Below, piece after piece: positions 13,857 through 22,060 of a DNA stretch of 26,719 bases. Position numbers and translations under genes: made by a program. The stretch comes from a bacterium (lineage in GTDB: Bacteria > Lindowbacteria > 2-12-FULL-62-27), in contig JACQOF010000050.1 of NCBI GenBank assembly GCA_016202645.1, forward strand, positions 1-26,719. The letters run 5' to 3'. Numbering within the stretch: position 1 is the first letter of the stretch; every line of letters begins with the position of its first letter. The notes under the pieces were generated by a model. It searched no databases and was not told where the DNA came from. It was given only the letters and a program-made list of their open reading frames with translations.

Positions 13857-14669
13857 ATGTACCCCGTCCTGGTCGAGATCGGCGGATTTTCCATCCATAG
13901 TTTTGGTCTTCTCATGGCCCTCGCGTGGCTGGCCGCCGGGATCTATCTGGATCGAAACGGCCGCCCGGCCGGTTTGGATGGGGACCGGGTTTCCGGGTTC
14001 CTGCTGTGGACTCTGATCGGATCGATCCTCGGCGCGCGCGCGCTTTACCTGGCCGTCGAGTATCCTTCCTGGACATCGCATCCGTGGGAGGCTGTGTTCA
14101 GCCGGTCCGGGTTCGTTTTTTACGGAGGACTTTTCGGCGGCGTTCTGGCCGGAGTTTTATTTGTCAGGCGGCATGGCCTCGCCGTCCTTCCGGTCGCCGA
14201 CGTCATCGCTCCGGCCCTCGCGCTGGGGCTTGGTATCGGACGCATCGGGTGTTTTCTCGCGGGGGACGACTACGGCCGCCCGACGGACCTGCCCTGGGCC
14301 GTGACGTTTGATCATCCCCATACCCTTGCGCCCATGGGTGTGGCGCTCCATCCCGCCCAGCTCTATCTTTCCCTGAACGGATTCTGTATCTTCGCCATCC
14401 TGCACCGGCGTTTCTCCCGCTTGAAATTTGCCGGCGAGACGGCCGGTCTCTTTCTCATGCTCTATCCCCTCACGCGTTTTTTATTGGAATTCACGCGGGG
14501 AGACCCCCGCGGATTTTACGGCCCGCTGTCGACCTCCCAGTGGATAAGCCTGCTGGTTTTTCCGGCCGGAGTCCTGTTATACTTGCGGCGTGAAAAAGAT
14601 TCTGGCGGGCGCGGCCGTCGCGGTCCTGGCGGTGTCCCTGGCGCTGATCGCGCAGGACCGCCCCCCTGA
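13857..14669 (+). CDS. lgt: prolipoprotein diacylglyceryl transferase
   Basis: Inner-membrane enzyme that attaches diacylglycerol to the lipobox cysteine of prolipoproteins. It has 270 residues and about seven hydrophobic segments. GRIGCFLAGDDYGRP near residue 129 is the Lgt signature in the RIGCF variant found in several phyla, and HPAQLY near 165 is the family motif. The last 27 or so residues (DSGGRGRRGPGG...) are low complexity and overlap the next gene by 80 bases, so the native stop may have been lost. It heads an apparent operon running to 19491. Potential clients include the two lipoproteins encoded at 23588-25425. Confidence 0.95.
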   Translation: MYPVLVEIGGFSIHSFGLLMALAWLAAGIYLDRNGRPAGLDGDRVSGFLLWTLIGSILGARALYLAVEYPSWTSHPWEAVFSRSGFVFYGGLFGGVLAGVLFVRRHGLAVLPVADVIAPALALGLGIGRIGCFLAGDDYGRPTDLPWAVTFDHPHTLAPMGVALHPAQLYLSLNGFCIFAILHRRFSRLKFAGETAGLFLMLYPLTRFLLEFTRGDPRGFYGPLSTSQWISLLVFPAGVLLYLRREKDSGGRGRRGPGGVPGADRAGPPP

Positions 14670-15813
14670 CGTTTCCAAAATCCTTGCGCATGCGCGCATG
14701 AAGGCGGGCCCGGGTGCTTCGGGCCGCGGCATAGCGGAGCTGAAAATTCCGGGCTTTATGGGCAGTCCGATGCGGGGGACCTTCGCATACGCGGACACGG
14801 ACCGCTTCCGGATGGAGATGGAGGGCTACGATTTCAAAATCACGCTCGTCGAAAACGGCCGGGATTTCTGGCAGTCCTACGAAAAAGGCATGAACCCCCT
14901 GACAATCCGCCTGAAACCCGGCACGCTGACGGACGAGGAATATTTTCTCGCGCGGTGGGTCGGCGGATTCGGCGGCTTCCCGCTCCTCAGCCCGGCCCAG
15001 TATCTCGCCGCGGCCTCCGCCCCCCACGTCGTGCGAACCGAACCCGACGGCGGAGAACCTCATGACGTCGTCGCATTTGATGTCCCGACCGGATTGGACG
15101 GGCTTGTCTCGAAACTCCTCGCGACCCAGGCGGACCTATCGGGCGGAACCGCGGCGGATACCTTGTGGCTTTCCGTCCGGCGCAAGGACGGCTGGATCAG
15201 CCGGGTCCGGGGCGTCGGGCCCGACGGCGCCGTTGTCTCGGATCTCATATTGACCGAAGAACCCGCCGGCGGCGCAGCCGACTTCGACGATGCCCCGCCG
15301 GATCATCCCGTTGTCGGCGCCGAGAGTCTGGTCATGCTGCTCAGCAACAATGGCACGAAGTGGCTTGAGGGCAGACAGATTCCGATGATCGAAGTGGAAA
15401 CCGCCGACGCCGCGCCGGTTGCCGTCGCGTCCCGCCGGGGACCTCTCGTCATTAATTTCTGGGCGACGTGGTGCGGTCCCTGCCTGATTGAATGGCCGGT
15501 TCTGCAGAAGCTTTTCGACAAGTACCGGGACAGCGCCGAATTTTTCATGATCACGAATGAGCCTGCGCCCGGCGTTCTGGAATTTCAAAAAACCAAAGGC
15601 TACACCGCGCCGATCTATTTCGACGGCATGGGCCGCGCCGGAAGCCGGCTGGCCGTCAACGCCATTCCGGTCACGCTCTTTGTCGGCCGGGACGGCCGCG
15701 TATCGAGCGTCCACGTGGGGTTTCCACGCTATCCCACCCTTGACCGCACCCGGACGGCGCTTTTTGAAAAATACGACCGGATCCTCAAGGATCTCCTGAC
15801 GGGGAAGGGCTGA
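14590..15813 (+). CDS. exported TlpA-like thioredoxin protein with LolA-like N-terminal half
   Basis: A 407-residue protein. A signal peptide (about 1-21, KKILAGAAVAVLAVSLALIA) places it in the periplasm. Residues about 30-225 resemble the LolA/outer-membrane-lipoprotein-sorting beta fold (short AYADTDRFRMEMEGYDFKI-type strands); this part is tentative. Residues about 275-400 are a TlpA/ResA-type thioredoxin domain with the active site WCGPC at Cys295-Cys298 and the cis-proline loop NAIPVTLFV. The GTG at 14590 gives a good signal peptide but lies 80 bases inside lgt. The next gene, a VKOR-DsbA fusion, could supply or withdraw electrons. Confidence 0.85.
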   Translation: MKKILAGAAVAVLAVSLALIAQDRPPDVSKILAHARMKAGPGASGRGIAELKIPGFMGSPMRGTFAYADTDRFRMEMEGYDFKITLVENGRDFWQSYEKGMNPLTIRLKPGTLTDEEYFLARWVGGFGGFPLLSPAQYLAAASAPHVVRTEPDGGEPHDVVAFDVPTGLDGLVSKLLATQADLSGGTAADTLWLSVRRKDGWISRVRGVGPDGAVVSDLILTEEPAGGAADFDDAPPDHPVVGAESLVMLLSNNGTKWLEGRQIPMIEVETADAAPVAVASRRGPLVINFWATWCGPCLIEWPVLQKLFDKYRDSAEFFMITNEPAPGVLEFQKTKGYTAPIYFDGMGRAGSRLAVNAIPVTLFVGRDGRVSSVHVGFPRYPTLDRTRTALFEKYDRILKDLLTGKG

Positions 15814-15822
15814 CCGGCCGGG

Positions 15823-17010
15823 ATGCGCACGTGGCGGGTTGCCGTGATCGAAGCCGTCCTGGTGATCCTTCCCCTCATCGGCCTTGCCGATTCGCTCTTC
15901 CTGCACGTCCAGGAAGGCCGTGGAACGATCGGCCAGTTCTGCGAGGCGGTCGCCGGCGATTTTGGATCCAAGTGCGAGGATGTTCTCCAGTCCCGATACT
16001 CGGAAATGGGCGGCGTCAAGCTCACCATCTGGGGCATGCTTTTTTACGTCTCTCTAATCTGGATCGCCGTCTGGGCGCGGGTCGAAGGCGATCCGTGGGG
16101 CGGCTCGGCCGCGCGGGCGACGCTGGCGGCCGTGTCCGCCTGCGGGTTTTTCGGGTCCATGTATATGACCTATCTCCAGGCCGTCGTCATCAAAGCCTGG
16201 TGTCCATTTTGTATTCTCTCTGCGGGAATCACCACCCTGACGGCGGTCCTCGCGCTGATCAACATTCGACTCTCCCGGCCCGCTCCCGGTCCTGTCGCCG
16301 CAGCCGGCGATGCACCCCGATCGTCAACCTCCCTCGTCAGCGGTCTCATTTTGCTCTGCGTGCTTCTCGGCGGCGGCCTGACGGCGTCACTCATCCACAA
16401 AAAACAGCAGGAGCCCGGGCGGCCCGCCCTCGAAACTTCGTTGCCCTACATTCCGCGGCGAATCGTGCAGCCGGGCGGGCTGATCTACGGATACGACACC
16501 GCACCTGTCACAGTCCAGGCCTTTCTGGACTATACGTGCCCGCATTGCCGGACGTTCGAAACTCAGACCTTCCCCAAGATCAAATCTCGGTTCGTCGATG
16601 CCGGACGGATCCGATGGATATCCAAGCTTCTGCCGCATGCCAATCGGGGCGCGGCGCTTTTCTTCGGGCTGGCCGGTGTCTGTGCCCGCGGTCTCCCGGA
16701 GGCGGCGGACATAGACCGGGCATTCTTCGCCTATCCGATCCCATCCCCCAAGACGGGCTTGGATGCGGTCGCGGACGCGATTGCGGCGGCGGGCATTTCG
16801 TCCGTTGTCGCGGACACGGTGATTTCTTGCATGAGAACCCGCGAAATGGAGATGAAGTCGCAATTGGTCCGGGAAGTCAACGATGGGTTGAGTTTCGGCC
16901 TGAAGGGTCCTCCGGCTTTTGTGATCGACGGGATCGCCTATCAGGGCGCCCTCGATTACCGCACGATGGCGGATCTTCTGGAAACATTCGAGAGGCAGTA
17001 TGGCAAGTAA
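15823..17010 (+). CDS. VKOR-DsbA fusion (disulfide-forming membrane oxidase)
   Basis: A 395-residue protein. The N-terminal vitamin K epoxide reductase domain (about 1-150, four or five helices) has loop cysteines Cys40 and Cys51 and the active site Cys127-Pro-Phe-Cys130. A further helix (about 170-190) leads to a periplasmic DsbA-like domain (about 205-395) with active site Cys239-Pro-His-Cys242 and the cis-proline segment GPPAFVIDG. VKOR domains pass electrons from thiol oxidation to quinone, so this chain would combine the roles of DsbB and DsbA. It begins 9 bases after the thioredoxin gene and overlaps the HD-GYP gene by 11 bases. Confidence 0.93.
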   Translation: MRTWRVAVIEAVLVILPLIGLADSLFLHVQEGRGTIGQFCEAVAGDFGSKCEDVLQSRYSEMGGVKLTIWGMLFYVSLIWIAVWARVEGDPWGGSAARATLAAVSACGFFGSMYMTYLQAVVIKAWCPFCILSAGITTLTAVLALINIRLSRPAPGPVAAAGDAPRSSTSLVSGLILLCVLLGGGLTASLIHKKQQEPGRPALETSLPYIPRRIVQPGGLIYGYDTAPVTVQAFLDYTCPHCRTFETQTFPKIKSRFVDAGRIRWISKLLPHANRGAALFFGLAGVCARGLPEAADIDRAFFAYPIPSPKTGLDAVADAIAAAGISSVVADTVISCMRTREMEMKSQLVREVNDGLSFGLKGPPAFVIDGIAYQGALDYRTMADLLETFERQYGK

Positions 17011-18172
17011 CCGGCCGCGCTGGATCCAAGTGAGCGGCCCGGCGGAAGATCCGGCGAAACTGCTTTCGGACAGAAAAGGAGTGGGCCGGCTGACGCTTCA
17101 GATCATCTTCAGCGTGGCCGCGTTTATCCTGACAGTCGAAGCGGTGACCGTGAGTCTGGCCGTCCGGCAGAGGGCCCGGGACTTGGAGAAAATGCGGGAG
17201 CGCATGTACGGCACCGCGATCACCCGTCACGTCCGTCAGCCTGAGGATCTGATGACGGAGGCGGAAATGCAGGCCGAACTTTCCGGGTTCAAGCGCCGAA
17301 TGATCATCAGCGTGTTTGCGCTCCTGGCCGTCGTCCTCGCCGGAACGGCCCTCATCATTCAAAAACGCGTCGCCCGGCCCATCCGAAAAATGCTTGATTA
17401 CAACGATGATTCCCTTCACGGGCAGATCCGGTTCATCCCGGAAGAGGAATATCCTCCCAACGAACTCGGGACCCTCATGCTGTCCCGCAACCTCATGCTG
17501 TATTCGCTCCTCCAAGCCTATAAGAAGGAAGCCATCGACTCGCTCGTCTCGGCGGTCGACGCCAAGGACCGCTACACCTACGGCCATTCCCGGCGCGTCG
17601 GGCACTATGGCGCTCTGATCGCCCGCGCCATGGGCCTGAGCCAGGACGAGCAGGACGTGATCCGCCAGGCCGGGGATCTTCACGACATCGGCAAGATCGC
17701 CATCCCGGAGGAGATCCTCAACGCGCCCAGGGCCCTCACGAACGAGGAATGGGAAATCATGAAGAAACACCCGCGCCGGGGCGAGGCCATGCTCCGCTTC
17801 ACCACGTTCCACCCGGACGTCCGGCTCGGAGCGCTCACTCACCATGAAAATTTTGACGGGAGCGGATATCCGGACAAGTTGAAAGAGGACGATATCCCCC
17901 GCGTCGGCCGGATCCTCCACGTTGCCGACGCCCTCGACGCCATGACGTCCACTCGGCCCTACCGAAAACCGCTGTCGATCGACAGCGTCGTCGACGAACT
18001 TCTCCGCCACAAGGGCAGGATGTTCGACCCGAAGGTGGTGGATGCTCTGCTCCGGTTGATCGAGCGAGGCAAGATCAAGATTCCTCACACAGCCTTCGAT
18101 CACCCCGCCGCCGGCGTCGGAGACGCCGGCACTTGGGGCCTCGGAGCGGCTGACCCGGCCGACACGGCCTGA
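17000..18172 (+). CDS. membrane HD-GYP domain phosphodiesterase
   Basis: A 390-residue predicted cyclic-di-GMP (or related cyclic dinucleotide) phosphodiesterase. Two membrane helices (about 31-53 and 101-120) flank a short extracytoplasmic loop of about 45 residues. A HAMP-like linker (VARPIRKMLDYND) leads to the HD-GYP domain (about 180-360). Metal ligands are visible at His228-Asp229 in LHDIGKIAIP, His281-His282, and the GYP motif Gly289-Tyr290-Pro291 in FDGSGYP. The C-terminal tail is glycine/alanine-rich and contains a 9-bp DNA palindrome. The ATG overlaps the preceding gene. The signal sensed by the small loop is unknown. Confidence 0.93.
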   Translation: MASNRPRWIQVSGPAEDPAKLLSDRKGVGRLTLQIIFSVAAFILTVEAVTVSLAVRQRARDLEKMRERMYGTAITRHVRQPEDLMTEAEMQAELSGFKRRMIISVFALLAVVLAGTALIIQKRVARPIRKMLDYNDDSLHGQIRFIPEEEYPPNELGTLMLSRNLMLYSLLQAYKKEAIDSLVSAVDAKDRYTYGHSRRVGHYGALIARAMGLSQDEQDVIRQAGDLHDIGKIAIPEEILNAPRALTNEEWEIMKKHPRRGEAMLRFTTFHPDVRLGALTHHENFDGSGYPDKLKEDDIPRVGRILHVADALDAMTSTRPYRKPLSIDSVVDELLRHKGRMFDPKVVDALLRLIERGKIKIPHTAFDHPAAGVGDAGTWGLGAADPADTA

Positions 18173-18808
18173 TTGCGGTTGGCCGCGTACTACGATCTCT
18201 CCCTGCCCGTTTCTCCAGACCTCCCGGTGTGGCCGGGCGACCCGCCGGTTCGCGTTCTTCTTTCCTCCAGCCTGGCGAAAGGCGATCCGGCGAATGTCTC
18301 CCGGCTCGATCTCGGGTCCCACACCGGAACACACATCGATGCGCCTCTCCATTTCGAACCGGGCGGCGCGCCGGTCGACTCGCTTCCGCTCGACGTCCTC
18401 ATCGGACCGGCGCGGCTGGTTGAGCTTGGCGTCGCGGAAAAAATATCAGCGTCGGACCTGTCGGTCCTCGATTGGACCGGCGTCACGCGGGTCCTGTTCA
18501 AAACCCGAAACTGCCGCCTGTGGGGTGGCCGGAGTTTCCGGGAGGATTATGTTTACCTCGCCGAGGATGCGGCCCGGTTTCTGGTCGGCCGGGGCGTGCG
18601 TCTGGTCGGCGTCGATTATCTCTCCGTAGAGTCATACCGGGACAAGTCCTTCTCGACGCATCACGTCCTGCTCCGTGCCGGCGTTGTTATTTTGGAGGGA
18701 CTGAACCCCTCGGATGTCCTGCCGGGCGATTACGAACTCATTGCGCTCCCGCTTCGAATCGCCGGCGGCGACGGCGCTCCGGCGAGAGTCATTCTCAGGA
18801 AAAATTGA
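18173..18808 (+). CDS. cyclase-family metal-dependent hydrolase (kynurenine formamidase-like)
   Basis: A 211-residue protein of the cyclase/arylformamidase family. The hallmark metal-binding HTGTHIDAPLHFEPGG lies near residue 46, and VGVDYLSVE near 145 is the second family block. The substrate cannot be told from sequence. No tryptophan-catabolism genes are nearby, so a true kynurenine formamidase role is unproven. The TTG at 18173 directly follows the HD-GYP stop; a second TTG at 18179 is possible. The stop overlaps the next start as TTGA, pointing to tight coupling with the glycosyltransferase. Confidence 0.88.
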   Translation: MRLAAYYDLSLPVSPDLPVWPGDPPVRVLLSSSLAKGDPANVSRLDLGSHTGTHIDAPLHFEPGGAPVDSLPLDVLIGPARLVELGVAEKISASDLSVLDWTGVTRVLFKTRNCRLWGGRSFREDYVYLAEDAARFLVGRGVRLVGVDYLSVESYRDKSFSTHHVLLRAGVVILEGLNPSDVLPGDYELIALPLRIAGGDGAPARVILRKN

Positions 18809-19491
18809 TCAGCGTGATCATCCCGGCGCTCAATGAAGCGCCGGCGCTGTCGAGACTTCTGCCGTCCCTTCAGCCCGCGGCGGCCGCCGGGATCCTCGAA
18901 GTCATCGTCTCGGATGGCGGCAGCCGGGACGGCACGGCCGATACCGCCGGGAACTTCGGCGCGCGGGTCGTCAAAAGCGGCGGCGGAAGAGGCCCGCAGC
19001 TCAACGCCGGAGCGGAGGCGGCGTCGGGCCAGATCCTGTTTTTTCTTCACGCGGACGCGGCGCCGCCCGAGTCCTTCGCGCGGGACATATCCCGGGTATT
19101 GGCTGATCCCGGTGTCGCAATGGGCGCGTTCCAACTGCGCATCGACGCGCCCGGAATCGGCTTTCGCCTGATCGAGGGGTTTGCCAACCAGCGAAGCCGT
19201 CTGCTTGCTCTGCCCTACGGCGACCAGGGCTTTTTTATCAGGCGGGCTTATTTCCGGAGACTCGGCGGATTTGCGCCCATCCCGATCATGGAGGACGTCG
19301 ATTTGGCCCTGCGCGTCCGAAAACTTGGAAAAATCGTGATTTCAAATTCCACTGTTCAAGTCTCCGCCCGGCGATGGAAATCAGAGGGCTGGATGCGGAC
19401 CAGCCTCCGCAATTTGGCGCTCCTTTTCCTTTTCGCGGTCGGGGTGCCCCCGCGGTTCCTTGCGCGGTTTTATCCGGTTCATATACGATAG
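18805..19491 (+). CDS. GT2-family glycosyltransferase (TIGR04283-like)
   Basis: A 228-residue GT-A-fold transferase. It begins SVIIPALNEA, has VSDGGSRDGT for nucleotide-sugar binding and FFLHADAAPP as the DXD-like block. The YGDQGFFIRR ... GGFAPIPIMEDVDLALR segment is typical of the small TIGR04283 (rSAM/selenodomain-associated) group. A hydrophobic C-terminal helix may touch the membrane. The start is taken as the TTG at 18805, which overlaps the cyclase stop; longer in-frame starts lie inside the cyclase gene and add no homologous sequence. Acceptor unknown; this is the last gene of the run. Confidence 0.88.
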   Translation: MISVIIPALNEAPALSRLLPSLQPAAAAGILEVIVSDGGSRDGTADTAGNFGARVVKSGGGRGPQLNAGAEAASGQILFFLHADAAPPESFARDISRVLADPGVAMGAFQLRIDAPGIGFRLIEGFANQRSRLLALPYGDQGFFIRRAYFRRLGGFAPIPIMEDVDLALRVRKLGKIVISNSTVQVSARRWKSEGWMRTSLRNLALLFLFAVGVPPRFLARFYPVHIR

Positions 19492-19569
19492 GCCTAAGCC
19501 TGCTCGACCGATAAATCATTATCAGAATTCCCTGAAAATGCCGAATATATAGGTGTGGGATACCGGTCT

Positions 19570-20427
19570 ATGCCGAAACAGACCGGCCGGGTGAAAAGGC
19601 TGATTTCCCGGCCGATGAGACATCTGAAAATGTGCGGTAAGTTGGCGTTGGCGGCGGCGTGCCTCGTGGCCGGATGTCTCTCTTTCGTCCGCCCGGCCCT
19701 GGGTCAGGCGGAGCCCGCAGAGGAGGATTTTTTCATGACGCAGTCCGCCATCGACCGGCCGGATTTCAAGATCCGGAATATTCCCTACTCGCCGGATCCG
19801 GCCCCCGGCCGCTCGATCGAATCGCCGGCCGCCGGCGAACTTCTGAATGTTTCGCCCGGCCCCGGCCTCGAGCCGCCGCCCGCCGAGGTGATTCTGGCGG
19901 CGGTGCCGGATGATTTGGCCGCGAGGTACCTGGACCGGGCCGATTTTGAGCGGCGGCTCACGTCCCTGCAACTGGCGGAAAAATATATCGGGCCCGCGCC
20001 GGAAGGCATGGCGGACTCGCACGCGGTTCAATGGATGATGATGTCCGACCGTGAACAGCGCGAAGCGAAGATCCGCTGGTTCAGAGCATCCGGGGCGGCC
20101 CTGTCTCTGGATGAAGTCGGCCGGTTTCTGGACTTGCGGCCCTATCGCGTCTCGACCGCCCTGAATGCCCTGCCGACCCCGGGTCTCCGGAAAGTGGAGC
20201 CGCCGAAATCGCCCCTGAAAGAAATCGAAAAACTGAAAATGCCGGAACTCCGGCCGCTGAAGGATTGGGCGCCGGGGCCCGGACTCGACATCACCCCGCC
20301 GTCCATTCGGCCCCTCGGCGGTGACGTCGCTCTGCCCGAAGAAATTCCGGCGGAAGAGGAAGCGGCGGGCGCCGGAAACATCCCGGGCCAATTCGGCATT
20401 CCCAACGGCCTCCGAAACGCGCCGTGA
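19570..20427 (+). CDS. exported proline-rich protein of unknown function
   Basis: About 285 residues from the ATG at 19570. An earlier GTG (19555) and later ATGs (19615, 19630) are alternatives, none with a convincing Shine-Dalgarno sequence. A hydrophobic export signal contains LALAAACLVAGC, which fits a lipobox, but ALGQAE a little further on fits signal peptidase I, so lipidation is undecided. The mature part is rich in Pro, Glu and Ala, with PEL/PLK-type motifs and an Arg/Glu-rich middle (SDREQREAKIRWF). No family is recognised. It precedes the beta-propeller gene by 4 bases and is probably co-expressed with it. Confidence 0.7.
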   Translation: MPKQTGRVKRLISRPMRHLKMCGKLALAAACLVAGCLSFVRPALGQAEPAEEDFFMTQSAIDRPDFKIRNIPYSPDPAPGRSIESPAAGELLNVSPGPGLEPPPAEVILAAVPDDLAARYLDRADFERRLTSLQLAEKYIGPAPEGMADSHAVQWMMMSDREQREAKIRWFRASGAALSLDEVGRFLDLRPYRVSTALNALPTPGLRKVEPPKSPLKEIEKLKMPELRPLKDWAPGPGLDITPPSIRPLGGDVALPEEIPAEEEAAGAGNIPGQFGIPNGLRNAP

Positions 20428-20431
20428 CGTC

Positions 20432-22060
20432 ATGAACGCGAAACGATTTGCGGCTCTCGCGATCTGCGCCGCCGGTCTTCTGCCCTGGAATATGAAGCCC
20501 GCTGCGGCCGGTATTGAAAGCCTTTCGCTGATCGGCACGTTCGGGATTGACACAAGCGCTCTCGATGTCCTCTTCGCCGAAATCGCCGATAACAGCGATT
20601 CGGTCATCTACCTTCGGAAAGACTCCACCGACACGTCATCCGACGCATGGTCGTTTGTTCTCACCAGTCTGAGCGGCAAAGGCGACACGGCCGGCGAATT
20701 CCGAAGGACATTCGCGGACGTCTTTTGGGGATTTACGCCGGGCCCGAAAAATACGGTCCTCTTCACGCGGGACGCAGAACAGGCGGGAGGGAAGCGCGGC
20801 GTTTTCGCGGGGCTTTTCAGCAACCAGGACAGTTTCCTCATCGTCAGTAACGCAGTCTATCCGGACTACCTGACGACAACGGCGCGGTTCAATTTCGCGT
20901 TTGTGCGGGATACGGACCTCTACATCGCCGCGATCCTCGACGACGACTCGCCGACGCTCTCGGTCAATCCCGTCCGGATCCTGGACCTGGCGGCTGCGTC
21001 CGGGACCATCCGATACCCGCGGTGGTCGCCCAACGCGGAGCAGCTGGTATTCACGGTCGAGGCAACATCCGAATCCCAGGCGAACATCTACATGCTTCCC
21101 GGCGTTCAAGGCCTGAGCACGAATGACACCCCGATCACGGCGATCGGGGACACGGGGCTCAAACGGATCACAAACGATACCTATTACAACACATTCCCCC
21201 AGTTCGTCGGAGACTCCTACATCATCTTCAGCCGCGCCAACAACCGGGCAACGTCTCCCCACAATTTCAGATTTTCCGGTTTCTCCGAGACTGTGGGGTT
21301 CAAGAGCATCGCGCCGGCCGGGACGAACTGGGACATCCTTCTTTATGAAATCAATACGGGAAACATCTTTCCGGTCGACTCCTCCGCCACGACGGCCGCG
21401 CTCTACGCATCGGCCAGCCACCGGGGATACACGGTCCAGATCAAAGACCAGTCGGATTCCGAAGGCGACGCCTATTTCTCGGCGCTTCGGTCCAGCATGC
21501 GCGTCAACTCGACGACGGCCGGGTTTTTCCATTTCCCGGCGAATGTCCACATCGAGCTGGAAGCCGGCGCGGCCCCGACGTGTTCCTTCGCTGTCACGCC
21601 GGACACGCCCAGGAGCGGCGTGAGGAGCCATGCTTTGGATGGAGACATGGAGGTTGTCCTTGTTCCGGTGGACGTCACGCCGTCCGTGCCCAGCGATTCA
21701 TTTGACATCCTCAAGGTTCAACTCTACATCACCTACACCGACGCCGACATTACCGGCTATGTGAACCTCTCCAACCGCGCCGCCATCCATGACACCGGCG
21801 CCGCGCAGTGGCGGGGGGCCGGGGGTTTCCCGGAATTCAGTATGAGACGGGTCCGGTTCCGGCCGCCGCACTTTTCGATCTTCGGCATCAGCAGTAAAAC
21901 ATACTACACGCCGACGATTATCGGCTCCAGCTGTGTCTTGAGCCGCCATTGGCCGGCCCGCGCCGGATCGATGGCGACGCTTCGCGCCGTCCGCGACGAT
22001 CTGCTCAAATTCTCATGGGGCCGCCGCGCCGTCCGGCAATATTACCGGTGGGGCCGATGA
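20432..22060 (+). CDS. exported TolB-like beta-propeller protein with CFI-box-like C-terminus
   Basis: A 542-residue protein. The signal peptide (NAKRFAALAICAAGLLPW) ends near PAAAG. WD40/PD40-like blades are visible, for example YPRWSPNAEQLVFTVEA near residue 195, and FPQFVGDSYIIFSRANN. A second region (about 360-480) looks like beta-sandwich repeats. The C-terminus (about 497-542) has Cys501 followed by LRAVRDDLL and RAVRQYY, the spacing of the CFI-box C-terminal domain. It stops at YYRWGR without the usual following segment. The ATG 4 bases after the previous stop is chosen because it starts the signal peptide. The stop overlaps the next ATG. Confidence 0.8.
   Translation: MNAKRFAALAICAAGLLPWNMKPAAAGIESLSLIGTFGIDTSALDVLFAEIADNSDSVIYLRKDSTDTSSDAWSFVLTSLSGKGDTAGEFRRTFADVFWGFTPGPKNTVLFTRDAEQAGGKRGVFAGLFSNQDSFLIVSNAVYPDYLTTTARFNFAFVRDTDLYIAAILDDDSPTLSVNPVRILDLAAASGTIRYPRWSPNAEQLVFTVEATSESQANIYMLPGVQGLSTNDTPITAIGDTGLKRITNDTYYNTFPQFVGDSYIIFSRANNRATSPHNFRFSGFSETVGFKSIAPAGTNWDILLYEINTGNIFPVDSSATTAALYASASHRGYTVQIKDQSDSEGDAYFSALRSSMRVNSTTAGFFHFPANVHIELEAGAAPTCSFAVTPDTPRSGVRSHALDGDMEVVLVPVDVTPSVPSDSFDILKVQLYITYTDADITGYVNLSNRAAIHDTGAAQWRGAGGFPEFSMRRVRFRPPHFSIFGISSKTYYTPTIIGSSCVLSRHWPARAGSMATLRAVRDDLLKFSWGRRAVRQYYRWGR

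Noticed and set aside
18110-18130. Palindrome GCCGGCGTC-GGA-GACGCCGGC as a terminator
   Set aside because: It lies inside the HD-GYP coding end, has no T-run, and the next genes overlap tightly.
16877-18352. Open frame of 491 codons on the minus strand, opposite the HD-GYP gene
   Set aside because: Mirrors a confidently identified HD-GYP gene and has no start context or family motif.
19460-19487. TTGCGC and TATACG with 16-base spacing as a promoter for the exported cluster
   Set aside because: Both elements match poorly and lie within the end of the glycosyltransferase gene; not strong enough to annotate.
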